Part shown: positions 55,660 to 62,995 of the stretch, one piece after another | Layout of the letters: each line of letters begins with the position of its first letter | Position numbering within the stretch: position 1 is the first letter of the stretch | Assembly: GCA_902798915.1 (NCBI GenBank) | Contig: CADBYM010000011.1 | Coordinates: 20,584 to 84,583, forward strand | Length of the DNA: 64,000 bases | Reading direction: 5' to 3' | DNA from: an uncultured Coriobacteriaceae bacterium | Lineage (GTDB): Bacteria; Actinomycetota; Coriobacteriia; Coriobacteriales; Atopobiaceae | Made by a program: the position numbers and the translations under genes | Notes under the pieces: model-generated | Seen by the model: only the letters and a program-made list of their open reading frames with translations | What the model was told of the DNA's origin: nothing | Databases searched by the model: none

Positions 55660-56460
55660 TTATGCCTCCCCAACCGTCATGTACTTTGGCGTCCAGACGA
55701 CCTTGGTCGCCCACGCAAGCGGACTCTTGTACTCGCTTGGCTTAGGGGTCACGACATCCACCTCCGCGACGAGCGTATAGAGCACCGCATAGGCTCCAGG
55801 TGTTGACGCATCGGGATCGGAGTCGGTGAACTCAAAGGAGAACGTCTCGTCATCGTTGCGTCGCACAGTCACAAATACATCGTTGAAGGCCGTTCCGTAC
55901 TCAGTTGGTGCGCTCACCTTGAACGGCTGGTATTCTGCCTCGCCAAATTCCACGTCAAAGGGCATGGGCTCCGTCTCGTCAAAGTCAATCGCCTTCTCAA
56001 GCGTGTCTCCCGTAACGTCCCTGGTGGCATCGAAGGACTTCTCCGCGCCGGAGTCATCGAAGAGCAGGTCATACGAAGCAATTTGGAAGAGGGTGGCATT
56101 TGCGTTACTGAGGCTTGAGGACGTCGTCAATTCCAGATCGTCGATTTGCAACTTCCATGTGTCGCTTTCGGGACTCCAGAGATGTGAGGCATCGTCAAGT
56201 GTCGCATCGCAACGATAGTCCAGTTTGACCTCAAGCTGACCCGCATCTCTCTTGAGCTCGTCCCAGAACAGACTCGCGGCAGAGGTGACGCTGTAGTAGC
56301 TCTTCTCCATGTCCTTCATTTGTGAGAGACGCCCGCTCGATGCGGTCGCCGCAGCCACGACGATCGAAGCAACGACGGAGCACACCAAGAACAGCATCAA
56401 CGCCATCGACAACGACGCACCATGCTCTGAACTAACCTTATGTTTGAGCCTCGCAAGCAA
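55660..56460 (-). CDS. Pilin-associated protein (PilX/GspK-like), TTG start
   Basis: 266 residues. Start is a TTG at 56460 with GAGGAG 5 nt upstream; no better ATG exists. Basic N-terminus (ARLKHKVSSEHG), then ASLSMALMLFLVCSVVASIV, a pilin-type helix but without Glu at +5, as in GspK/PilX-type minor pilins that cap fibres. The ectodomain (about 40-266) is acidic with strands (VFVTVRRNDDETFSFEFTD). It is the first gene of the four-gene pilin operon; the promoter is at 56498-56526. Confidence 0.72.
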   Translation of the reverse strand: MLARLKHKVSSEHGASLSMALMLFLVCSVVASIVVAAATASSGRLSQMKDMEKSYYSVTSAASLFWDELKRDAGQLEVKLDYRCDATLDDASHLWSPESDTWKLQIDDLELTTSSSLSNANATLFQIASYDLLFDDSGAEKSFDATRDVTGDTLEKAIDFDETEPMPFDVEFGEAEYQPFKVSAPTEYGTAFNDVFVTVRRNDDETFSFEFTDSDPDASTPGAYAVLYTLVAEVDVVTPKPSEYKSPLAWATKVVWTPKYMTVGEA

Positions 56461-56467
56461 AGCGACT

Positions 56468-56526
56468 CCTCATCGAGACAGAAATATACGTATCATGATT
56501 ATACCCCGTCATACTTCCTCCACATA
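56468..56526 (-). promoter_or_regulatory. Promoter and twin-palindrome leader of the pseudopilin operon
   Basis: -35 TATGTG (56521-56526), 17-nt spacer, -10 TATAAT (56498-56503), then the block identical at 35 of 37 nt (56468-56504) to the one before the giant gene, including ATCATGAT and ATACGTAT. The predicted leader is only about 30 nt, so the conserved block covers the whole leader up to the ribosome site. Confidence 0.7.
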
Positions 56527-56599
56527 CGAGAATTAGACGCGCTCGACGGGCGCGACATCCGGCGACAAACTGTTGAGTTGCGAGCTCATCCACAGCAAC

Positions 56600-56645
56600 A
56601 GCGCCGTTTGCCCACGTGTCCAAGGGCAAACGGCGCTCTTTTTTT
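56600..56645 (+). terminator. Strong plus-strand intrinsic terminator with no gene before it
   Basis: AGCGCCGTTTGCCC (56600-56613) and its exact complement (56624-56637) around a 10-nt loop, followed by C and seven T (56639-56645). This is a textbook terminator for plus-strand transcription, yet both neighbours are on the minus strand. On the minus strand it follows the Nif11 gene by about 80 nt without a T run. Confidence 0.75.
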
Positions 56646-56715
56646 GATTAACACCTTAAAGGAAAGCAGACATGCGATATGGACTGCACACCTACTGCGA
56701 ATCGCTGTACGACAC

Positions 56716-56994
56716 TCAGTCAATAAGCCAAAGAGCAGCGAGGGCCAAACCAAGTGCGAAGATGGTGCCGTCGTCCGAACCGCCGGCTACCTTCTCAAGG
56801 TCATCTACGCTGAGGTCGCTTTGTTCATCCCGCAGCTCGATCATCGCCTCGACGAACTCCTCCTTGCTGAACCCGGGCGTAGTCTCGGAGGCGATGGCAT
56901 ACGCCTCGTCGGCGTTTGCCGCATGCACCAGTTTGCTCTGCAGCTCCTCGCTCTTCGCGACTTCTTCAAAGAATAACTTCAGATTCTCGTTCAT
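56716..56994 (-). CDS. Nif11-family RiPP precursor peptide
   Basis: 92 residues, ATG 6 nt after AAAGGA. The leader (1-72) matches Nif11-like leaders: MNENLKLFFEEVAKSEELQ at the N-terminus, then GFSKEEFVEAM, LSVDDLEKVAGG, with the double-Gly cleavage site at 71-72. The predicted core is 20 residues, SDDGTIFALGLALAALWLID, strongly hydrophobic with no Cys. Lanthipeptide-type rings are therefore ruled out by lack of Cys; another modification, head-tail cyclisation or an unmodified bacteriocin/signal peptide remains possible. No maturation enzyme or peptidase-type ABC exporter is adjacent. It has its own strong promoter and lies directly upstream of the pilin operon on the same strand. Confidence 0.82.
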   Translation of the reverse strand: MNENLKLFFEEVAKSEELQSKLVHAANADEAYAIASETTPGFSKEEFVEAMIELRDEQSDLSVDDLEKVAGGSDDGTIFALGLALAALWLID

Positions 56995-57045
56995 GGTTAG
57001 TCCTTTCGTGCTGTCCGACTTTGTCGAACCGATGAATTTTGGCAG

Positions 57046-57074
57046 ATTCTATCGCAATGACGTAATCAGGTCAA
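57046..57074 (-). promoter_or_regulatory. Promoter of the Nif11 peptide gene
   Basis: TTGACC (57069-57074), exactly 17 nt, TAGAAT (57046-57051) on the minus strand. About 45 nt of leader before the ATG. The best sigma-70-type promoter in the window. Confidence 0.75.
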
Positions 57075-57193
57075 TTTGGCTAAGACGTCCTCGTGACGAA
57101 CATGACATGCGGGGATGTACCGACGCATTACCCCACACTTCCGCAGTCGGCAGAAGATGTACCATGACACAAGGCGGTTCATTCCCATCCAAT

Positions 57194-57225
57194 ATAAAAG
57201 AGCACCGGCTCCACTGGGGAGCCGG
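57194..57225 (-). terminator. Terminator of the nucleoside transporter operon
   Basis: Minus-strand stem CCGGCTCC/GGAGCCGG (57205-57212 and 57218-57225), 5-nt loop, followed by TGCTCTTTTATA. Located 8 nt past the last permease stop. Confidence 0.75.
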
Positions 57226-57233
57226 CACCATCA

Positions 57234-58232
57234 CTACCGTTCTTCTCGGAAGTAGGGTAAGCCAAGACTCTCTGGCGGTTGATTCTCTCGTTTGTTGCGC
57301 AAGCTCGAAAACACGAGCACTACGATGGTGACCACGTACGGGAGCATCTTGTAGAGCTCCTTGACGGCGAGGTCCTTCCCCGTCGGGATGAAGAGGTACA
57401 GGATGTACAGGCCGCCGAAGAGTATGGACGCGCCGATGCTCACGTTCGGTCTCCAGATGGTAAAGATGACAAGCGCAATGGCGAGCCAGCCGCGGTCGCC
57501 AAACGCATCGTTCGACCACACGCCGTTGGCGTAGTCCATGACGTAGTACAGGCCACCAAGCCCCGCGATCATGCAGCCAGCACACGTGGCCATGAACTTG
57601 TAGCGGGTGATGTTGATGCCTGCGGCATCGGCAGTGGCGGGATCTTCGCCCACCGCGCGCAGCTGCAAGCCGATGCGCGTGTGGTTGAGCATGTATGACG
57701 CGAGAATCGCGATGATAATCGCGGCGTAGGCAAGGAAGCCGTAGCTCAAGAACACCTGTCCGAACCATCCCAGGTCTCCCGCGAACGGCAGACGCGTACG
57801 GTACAGGTTGCTCGTGGCAGAGAGCGCGATGCTCGGCACGTCCGCCCCCGTGAGCTTGATGAGCGAGCCACCAAAGAAGTTGCCGACACCCACACCGAAG
57901 GTCGTCATCGCCAGACCGGTCACGTTCTGGTTTGCGCGGAGGGTAACCGTGAGGAAGCAATACAGCAGGCCCATGAGCAGCGATCCCGCAAGGCAGCTCA
58001 ACAGCGGAATCAGGATGCCGAGCGCTGCGTTCATCTGAGAGGGGTCGGAGAGGCTGCGCTCGTACAGGAACGACCCGATGACGCCACAGATGCCACCCAC
58101 GTACATGACGCCCGGAATGCCCAAGTTGAGGTTGCCGGACTTCTCGGTGACGATTTCGCCCGTGCTACCGTAGAGCAGCGGAACGCCTTGGACGACGGCC
58201 CTCGGGATGAAGGACACCAAAAAATCAAACAT
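57234..58232 (-). CDS. BMP-type nucleoside ABC transporter, permease 2
   Basis: 332 residues from the ATG at 58232, overlapping the end of permease 1 by 8 nt. About eight or nine membrane helices. GSTGEIVTEKSGNLNLGIPG at the N-terminus and GEDPATADAAGI (the coupling loop that docks on the ATPase) are typical of the YufQ/NupQ/NupC-type permease of the RbsC/BPD_transp_2 family. It pairs with the permease upstream to form the channel that takes nucleosides from the BMP lipoprotein. A terminator follows directly, so it is the last gene of the operon. Confidence 0.9.
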   Translation of the reverse strand: MFDFLVSFIPRAVVQGVPLLYGSTGEIVTEKSGNLNLGIPGVMYVGGICGVIGSFLYERSLSDPSQMNAALGILIPLLSCLAGSLLMGLLYCFLTVTLRANQNVTGLAMTTFGVGVGNFFGGSLIKLTGADVPSIALSATSNLYRTRLPFAGDLGWFGQVFLSYGFLAYAAIIIAILASYMLNHTRIGLQLRAVGEDPATADAAGINITRYKFMATCAGCMIAGLGGLYYVMDYANGVWSNDAFGDRGWLAIALVIFTIWRPNVSIGASILFGGLYILYLFIPTGKDLAVKELYKMLPYVVTIVVLVFSSLRNKRENQPPESLGLPYFREER

Positions 58233-59304
58233 CTCGCTCGGCCCCCTTCTTGCTGAACACGACCTTATAGGTAATGAAGAACTCCGTACCGATGATGAAG
58301 AACAGGATGATACCGGTAAGGATATCGCCGAAGCTGTGGTTGAGGCCGTAGATGGTGGATATCTCCCCCGCACCCGAACTCATGAACTCCAGCAACATGC
58401 TGCTCCCCACCATGATGATGGGGTTGAACTTTGCCAGCCATGCCACCATGACGGCCGTGAAGCCACGCCCACCCGCGAGGCTGGTCGTCAGCGTATGCGC
58501 CGATCCAGAGACGAGCAAGAACCCGACGAGTCCGCAGAGGGCGCCGGAGATGACGAGCGTGCGCATGATCACGCGGTTGACCTTGATGCCCACGTACCGA
58601 GCCGTGTTGGGGCTCTCGCCCACGACCGCGATCTCGTATCCCTGCTTGCCATAGTTGAGGTATACGTACATGGCAGCGGTGAGCGCAACAGCGACCAGGA
58701 CGATCAGCAGGTACTTGTTGTGCATGAGGGTCGGCAGCCAGCCCGCCTCACTGCTCTGGTTGATGATGCCGATGTTGCCCGAGCCCTTGGGCACCTCCCA
58801 TACGATGACAAAGTAGGCCACGAGCTGCGTTGCCACATAGTTCATCATGAGGGTGAAGAGGGTCTCGTTGGTGTTCCAGCGTGCCTTGAAGAATGCGGGG
58901 ATCAGCGCCCACACACCTCCCGCAAACAACGAAGCCAGGAGCATGGCGAGGATGAGCGCGGGGCCGGGAAGCGAGCCGCCCAGCGTGATCATGCAGGCGG
59001 CCGAGGCAAAGGCGCCGATGAGGATCTGCCCCTCGCCCCCGAGATTCCAAAACTTCATGCGGAAGGCGGGCACCAGCGCGAGGGAGACACACAGCAGGAT
59101 GGCGGTCTCTTGCAGAAGGATCCAGGTCTTGCGCATGGTGCCAAACGCGCCGCTGACCATGGTGCCGTACACGTCAATGGGACTTAGGCCCGTCGTAAGC
59201 GTCGTTACGATGCCGCACGCGATAAGCGCCAAGCCGATAATGCCAAAGCGAATGGCCAGCGCATGCGTCAAGGGCATCTCCTTGCGCTTGACAATGTGGA
59301 TCAT
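58225..59304 (-). CDS. BMP-type nucleoside ABC transporter, permease 1
   Basis: 359 residues. Multiple membrane helices, with the coupling loop GESPNTARYVGIKV and the family stretch NLGGEGQILIGAFASAA typical of YufP/NupP/NupB permeases. The ATG overlaps the ATPase stop by 4 nt, and its own end overlaps permease 2 by 8 nt, so ATPase and permeases are translationally coupled. It works with permease 2, the double ATPase and the substrate-binding lipoprotein. Substrate is inferred as purine nucleoside or base from the xpt and BMP genes upstream. Confidence 0.9.
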   Translation of the reverse strand: MIHIVKRKEMPLTHALAIRFGIIGLALIACGIVTTLTTGLSPIDVYGTMVSGAFGTMRKTWILLQETAILLCVSLALVPAFRMKFWNLGGEGQILIGAFASAACMITLGGSLPGPALILAMLLASLFAGGVWALIPAFFKARWNTNETLFTLMMNYVATQLVAYFVIVWEVPKGSGNIGIINQSSEAGWLPTLMHNKYLLIVLVAVALTAAMYVYLNYGKQGYEIAVVGESPNTARYVGIKVNRVIMRTLVISGALCGLVGFLLVSGSAHTLTTSLAGGRGFTAVMVAWLAKFNPIIMVGSSMLLEFMSSGAGEISTIYGLNHSFGDILTGIILFFIIGTEFFITYKVVFSKKGAERDV

Positions 59305-60842
59305 GCCATCTCACCTCCACCGAGTCGCGTCATCATCAGTCCGACCTCGTTCTTTGTGGTGGTGCGGCCGTCCACGATGCCGCTCACCTTGCCGCCACAG
59401 AGCACGAGGATGCGATCGCACAGCTCAAGCAACACATCGAGGTCCTCGCCCACGTACACCACGGCAACGCCGTTGCCCTTCTGGCGATTGAGCAGGTCAT
59501 AGATGACGTAGGACGAATTCACGTCCAACCCGCGCACGGCATAGGCACTGAGCAGCACCGTGGGAGCCGCTGCGATCTCGCGCCCCACGAGCACCTTCTG
59601 CACGTTGCCGCCCGAGAGGCGGCGCACCGGCGTGGCAATGCCAGGAGTATTGACACCCAGCTCGTCAACGACAAGCTCCGCCAGATGGCGCGGTTCGCTG
59701 CGATCGGTGAACGGGAGCGGGCCGTTGCGGAAGGAACGGAGCATCATGTTGTCGGTGATGTCCATGCTGCCCACCAAGCCCATGCCGAGACGATCCTCCG
59801 GCACGAACGAAAGCACGACGCCCATGCCCGCAATCTTCAGCGGGTCCATGCCGATGAGCTGCTCGGTCGTCACGTCATCTACGTGGTATTCGATGCTGCC
59901 GTTCTCGACGGGCTGCAGGCCCGCTATGGCTTCGAGCAGCTCCTTCTGCCCCGAACCGGAGATGCCCGCAATGCCCAGGATCTCGCCGGTGAATATGGAG
60001 AACGACACGTCGTCGAGCTTCGTGATGCCCTCGCGGTTCTTCACCGTGAGGTTCTTCACGCTGATGCGCTCCATGCGGTACTTCATCTCCGGATCCGGCC
60101 GGTCGATGTTGAGCGTCACCTGATGCCCCACCATCATGTTGGTCATCTCTTGCGTGGTGGCCTCGGCAGTGACCAGCTCGCCCACATAGGCTCCCTTGCG
60201 CAGGACCACCACGCGGTCGCTGATGTCCTTCACCTCATTGAGCTTGTGCGTGATGATGATGACCGCCTTGCCGTCGTCGCGCATGTTGCGCAGCACCGCA
60301 AAGAGCTTGTCGGTCTCTTGCGGGGTCAACACTGCCGTAGGCTCGTCCAAGATGAGAATCTCTGCGCCGCGATACAGAAGCTTGACGATCTCCACGGTCT
60401 GCTTCTGCGAGACGGACATGTCGTAGACCTTCTGGTACGGGTCCACGTCGAAGCCGTACAAGTCGCAGATCTGCTTGACCTTCTGGGCCGCAGCATCAAG
60501 GTCGAGCTTGCCGGCCTCCTTGAGACCGAGCACGATGTTCTCGGTGGCGGTGAACACGTTGACCAACTTGAAGTGTTGATGGATCATCCCGATGCCATAG
60601 TCGAACGCATCCTTGGGCGAGCCGATAACCACAGGCTTCCCGTCAATCTCGATCGTGCCGCTGTCGGGGAAGTAGATGCCCGAGAGCATGTTCATGAGGG
60701 TGGTCTTGCCGCTGCCGTTCTCGCCGAGCAGCGCAAGAACCTCTCCCCGATTGATGTCCAGGCTCACGTCGGTGTTTGCCTGGACCTGTCCGAATGACTT
60801 GCTGATGTTGCGCAAGCGCACAGCTGGTTGTGTTGCTTCCAT
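59301..60842 (-). CDS. BMP-type nucleoside ABC transporter, double ATPase
   Basis: 513 residues from the ATG at 60842; a TTG at 60851 would add three. Two nucleotide-binding domains. The first has Walker A GENGSGKTT, signature MSVSQKQ (degenerate) and Walker B ILILDEPTAVL. The second lacks a good Walker A (GISGSGQKE) but has signature LSGGNVQK. This asymmetry is normal for the RbsA/YufO/NupA class. Powers nucleoside uptake from the cytosolic side. It follows the lipoprotein gene after a 117-nt gap that contains an intrinsic terminator, which probably lowers its expression relative to the binding protein. Confidence 0.92.
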   Translation of the reverse strand: MEATQPAVRLRNISKSFGQVQANTDVSLDINRGEVLALLGENGSGKTTLMNMLSGIYFPDSGTIEIDGKPVVIGSPKDAFDYGIGMIHQHFKLVNVFTATENIVLGLKEAGKLDLDAAAQKVKQICDLYGFDVDPYQKVYDMSVSQKQTVEIVKLLYRGAEILILDEPTAVLTPQETDKLFAVLRNMRDDGKAVIIITHKLNEVKDISDRVVVLRKGAYVGELVTAEATTQEMTNMMVGHQVTLNIDRPDPEMKYRMERISVKNLTVKNREGITKLDDVSFSIFTGEILGIAGISGSGQKELLEAIAGLQPVENGSIEYHVDDVTTEQLIGMDPLKIAGMGVVLSFVPEDRLGMGLVGSMDITDNMMLRSFRNGPLPFTDRSEPRHLAELVVDELGVNTPGIATPVRRLSGGNVQKVLVGREIAAAPTVLLSAYAVRGLDVNSSYVIYDLLNRQKGNGVAVVYVGEDLDVLLELCDRILVLCGGKVSGIVDGRTTTKNEVGLMMTRLGGGEMA

Positions 60843-60913
60843 GGCTCCCAATCAGTCGAACGATAAAGAGACGCGGGGACGGTGACCCATTCCTGCGCCA
60901 CCGCCTCGCAAAC

Positions 60914-60947
60914 AAAAAAGAGGACGGCCCGGGCTTGGACCGTCCTC
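60914..60947 (-). terminator. Intra-operon terminator after the BMP lipoprotein gene
   Basis: Minus strand: GAGGACGGTCC (60947-60937), short loop, GGGCCGTCCTC (60930-60920; one mismatch), then TTTTTTG. 12 nt after the lipoprotein stop. Likely partial readthrough into the ATPase and permeases. Confidence 0.8.
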
Positions 60948-60959
60948 GCACGACCACGA

Positions 60960-62207
60960 TTAGAACGCGGTGTCGAGCAGGTTGATGCCGTCGATCTGCA
61001 GGTCGAAGTACGGGGCGCTGCGGAACTCGGACTCATGGAAGTAGCCGTCAGAGATGACCTCGGTGTCGGGCGTGTAGTCGGGGTCGGTATCGACGTCTGC
61101 CTCGTAGGTGGTGAGCTCCTTCTTGTCCACCGTGAAGGTGTCGGTCGCAAAGACGTGCAGGGTGCCATCCTCGAGCTGCGCCTTGACCTCCTCGAGCTTC
61201 TCTACCGTGCCCTTGGCGGCCGCAGCCTCGTTCACATCCGTGAGCTCAACGGACCCGGTGCCGATGGTGCCCGTCCAGTCCGCGTCGATGGAGCTGCCAT
61301 CCTTGACGGCGTTGACCACGTACTCGTAGTACGGGGCCCAGTTGATGCGACTGGAGACGATGAAGGTCTTGGGGCAGGCATCGACGGTCGAGCCATTGTA
61401 GGAGATGTTGGGGATGCCGGCGTTCTCGCAGGCCGTGGGCGCACCCATGGAGTCAGCATGCTGAGAAATGAGGTCCGCACCGCCGTCGATGAGCTTGTTT
61501 GCGCCCTCCTTCTCCGCCGTCTCGTCGTACCAAGAGCCCGTGAAGGTCACGTCCATGGTGACGTCCGGCACGATGGACTTGGCACCCAGATAGAAGGACG
61601 TGTAGCCACTCACGACCTCGGCGTAGGTGTAGGCGCCCACGTAACCCATCTTGGGAGTCTTGCCCTTGAGCTTGCCGGCGTCAGCAATCTCCTGCAGCTT
61701 GAGGCCGGCGGCGACGCCGGCGAGGAAGCGGCCCTCATAGATGGAGGCGAAGGCGTTGTGATAGTTGTCGCGCTTCTCCGTGTGGGCCTTGGTGCCGGTC
61801 GCATGGCAGAACTGGACGTCCTCGAACTCTTTGGCAGCCTGAATCATGTAGTCCTCATGGCCGAAGGAGTCAGCGAACACCACCTTGCAGCCGGCGTCTA
61901 CCAGCTCGGCAGCGGCGTCGTAGCAGGCGTCAGACTCATCGATGTTCGTCTTGATGAGGTAGCTGTCCTCGCCGATGCCCAAGTTGGACATGGCCTCCTT
62001 GAATGCGTTGATAAAGTTGAGGTCGTAGGTCGAGTTCTCATCGTGCAGGCAGATGAGACCCACCTTGAAGTCGCCTGAATCCTCGCCCGAACCGTCGCCA
62101 GCATCAGACCCACTGCCGCATGCCACGAGCGAAAGTGCCGCGCCACCCAGCAAGCCAGCCGTGATAACCGTACGGCGACTCATGACCATGTTATCAAGTA
62201 CCTTCAT
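60960..62207 (-). CDS. BMP-family (PnrA-like) nucleoside-binding lipoprotein
   Basis: 415 residues from the ATG at 62207, with AAGGGG upstream. Signal: a run of hydrophobic residues after MSRRT, lipobox SLVAC. The mature protein has the BMP/PnrA fold: VGLICLHDENSTYDLNFINA, VFADSFGHEDYM, GRFLAGVAAGL, GYVGAY, SWYDETAEKEGANKLID, and GADLISQHADSMGAP. Homologues bind purine nucleosides (PnrA, TmpC) and feed the ABC importer encoded downstream. Lipid-anchored outside the membrane. xpt lies 58 nt upstream on the same strand, supporting purine uptake and salvage. Confidence 0.92.
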   Translation of the reverse strand: MKVLDNMVMSRRTVITAGLLGGAALSLVACGSGSDAGDGSGEDSGDFKVGLICLHDENSTYDLNFINAFKEAMSNLGIGEDSYLIKTNIDESDACYDAAAELVDAGCKVVFADSFGHEDYMIQAAKEFEDVQFCHATGTKAHTEKRDNYHNAFASIYEGRFLAGVAAGLKLQEIADAGKLKGKTPKMGYVGAYTYAEVVSGYTSFYLGAKSIVPDVTMDVTFTGSWYDETAEKEGANKLIDGGADLISQHADSMGAPTACENAGIPNISYNGSTVDACPKTFIVSSRINWAPYYEYVVNAVKDGSSIDADWTGTIGTGSVELTDVNEAAAAKGTVEKLEEVKAQLEDGTLHVFATDTFTVDKKELTTYEADVDTDPDYTPDTEVISDGYFHESEFRSAPYFDLQIDGINLLDTAF

Positions 62208-62265
62208 ATTTTCCCCTTCACTGCGGGGCATAGCGCCCCTAGGACAACCCAGTCCCTACCTTACC

Positions 62266-62838
62266 TTATGCACGAAAGACAATGCCGTCCTTCGACATAG
62301 ACTCAATTGCCGCAAGTGCCTCCACCTGGATGCCTTGCGCACGGAATGCGTCACCAGCACCGGTGAAGCACTTCTCCACGGCAACCGCAACGCCCATCAA
62401 CTCCGCCCCGGCCTGCTCGCACAGGCTCATGAGGCCGCGCAGCGCATTGCCACTCGCCAGAAAGTCGTCGACGAGCAGCACGCGGTCGTCCGCGTGCAGA
62501 TAGTCACGGCTCACCATGACGTTGTAGTCCTCGCCATGGGTGAACGAGTGCACCATGGCAGAGTACACGGTGCCGTCGACGTTCGAGGTGCGATGCTTCT
62601 TGGCAAAGAGCACGGGCACGCCCATGGACATGCCCGCTGCCGCCGCGATTGCTATGCCACTCGCCTCGATGGTTAGAATCTTCGTGACATTCTTCGCCTC
62701 AAAGAGGTGCGCGATCTCCTCGGCCATCTGGCCAAGGAAGTCGGTGTCGATGTTTTGATTCAGAAAGCTGCCGACCTTGAGGATATCGTCCGAGAGAACT
62801 TCGCCCTCGCGGAGGATCTTCTCTTCCATAAGCTTCAA
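62266..62838 (-). CDS. xpt: Xanthine phosphoribosyltransferase
   Basis: 190 residues with a TTG start at 62838. GGGGAG lies 8 nt upstream, and KLMEEKILREGEVLSDDILK directly after it aligns with the usual Xpt N-terminus; the ATG at 62829 is the alternative, and the frame further upstream is not conserved. PRPP-binding motif VLLVDDFLASGNAL, flexible-loop region TVYSAMVHSFTHGE and IEASGIAIAAA are typical. It converts xanthine plus PRPP to XMP in purine salvage. It begins the operon with the BMP importer. No purine-riboswitch core was recognised in the 157-nt divergent gap. Confidence 0.93.
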   Translation of the reverse strand: MKLMEEKILREGEVLSDDILKVGSFLNQNIDTDFLGQMAEEIAHLFEAKNVTKILTIEASGIAIAAAAGMSMGVPVLFAKKHRTSNVDGTVYSAMVHSFTHGEDYNVMVSRDYLHADDRVLLVDDFLASGNALRGLMSLCEQAGAELMGVAVAVEKCFTGAGDAFRAQGIQVEALAAIESMSKDGIVFRA

Positions 62839-62995
62839 CGCATGGACTCCCCGTGTGTCGCCGATAAAGACAGGGGAATAGTACCACTTTTCGGCGAACG
62901 GCACTGTGTCGGAGTTTTTTCACAGCCGAACCACATAGCGAATCGGTGTCCGGGATACCCTATGATGGGCATACGCAGCGACAGAGGAGCCCCGC

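Noticed and set aside
62839..62995. Purine riboswitch before xpt
   Set aside because: The conserved purine-aptamer core could not be found in the 157-nt gap.
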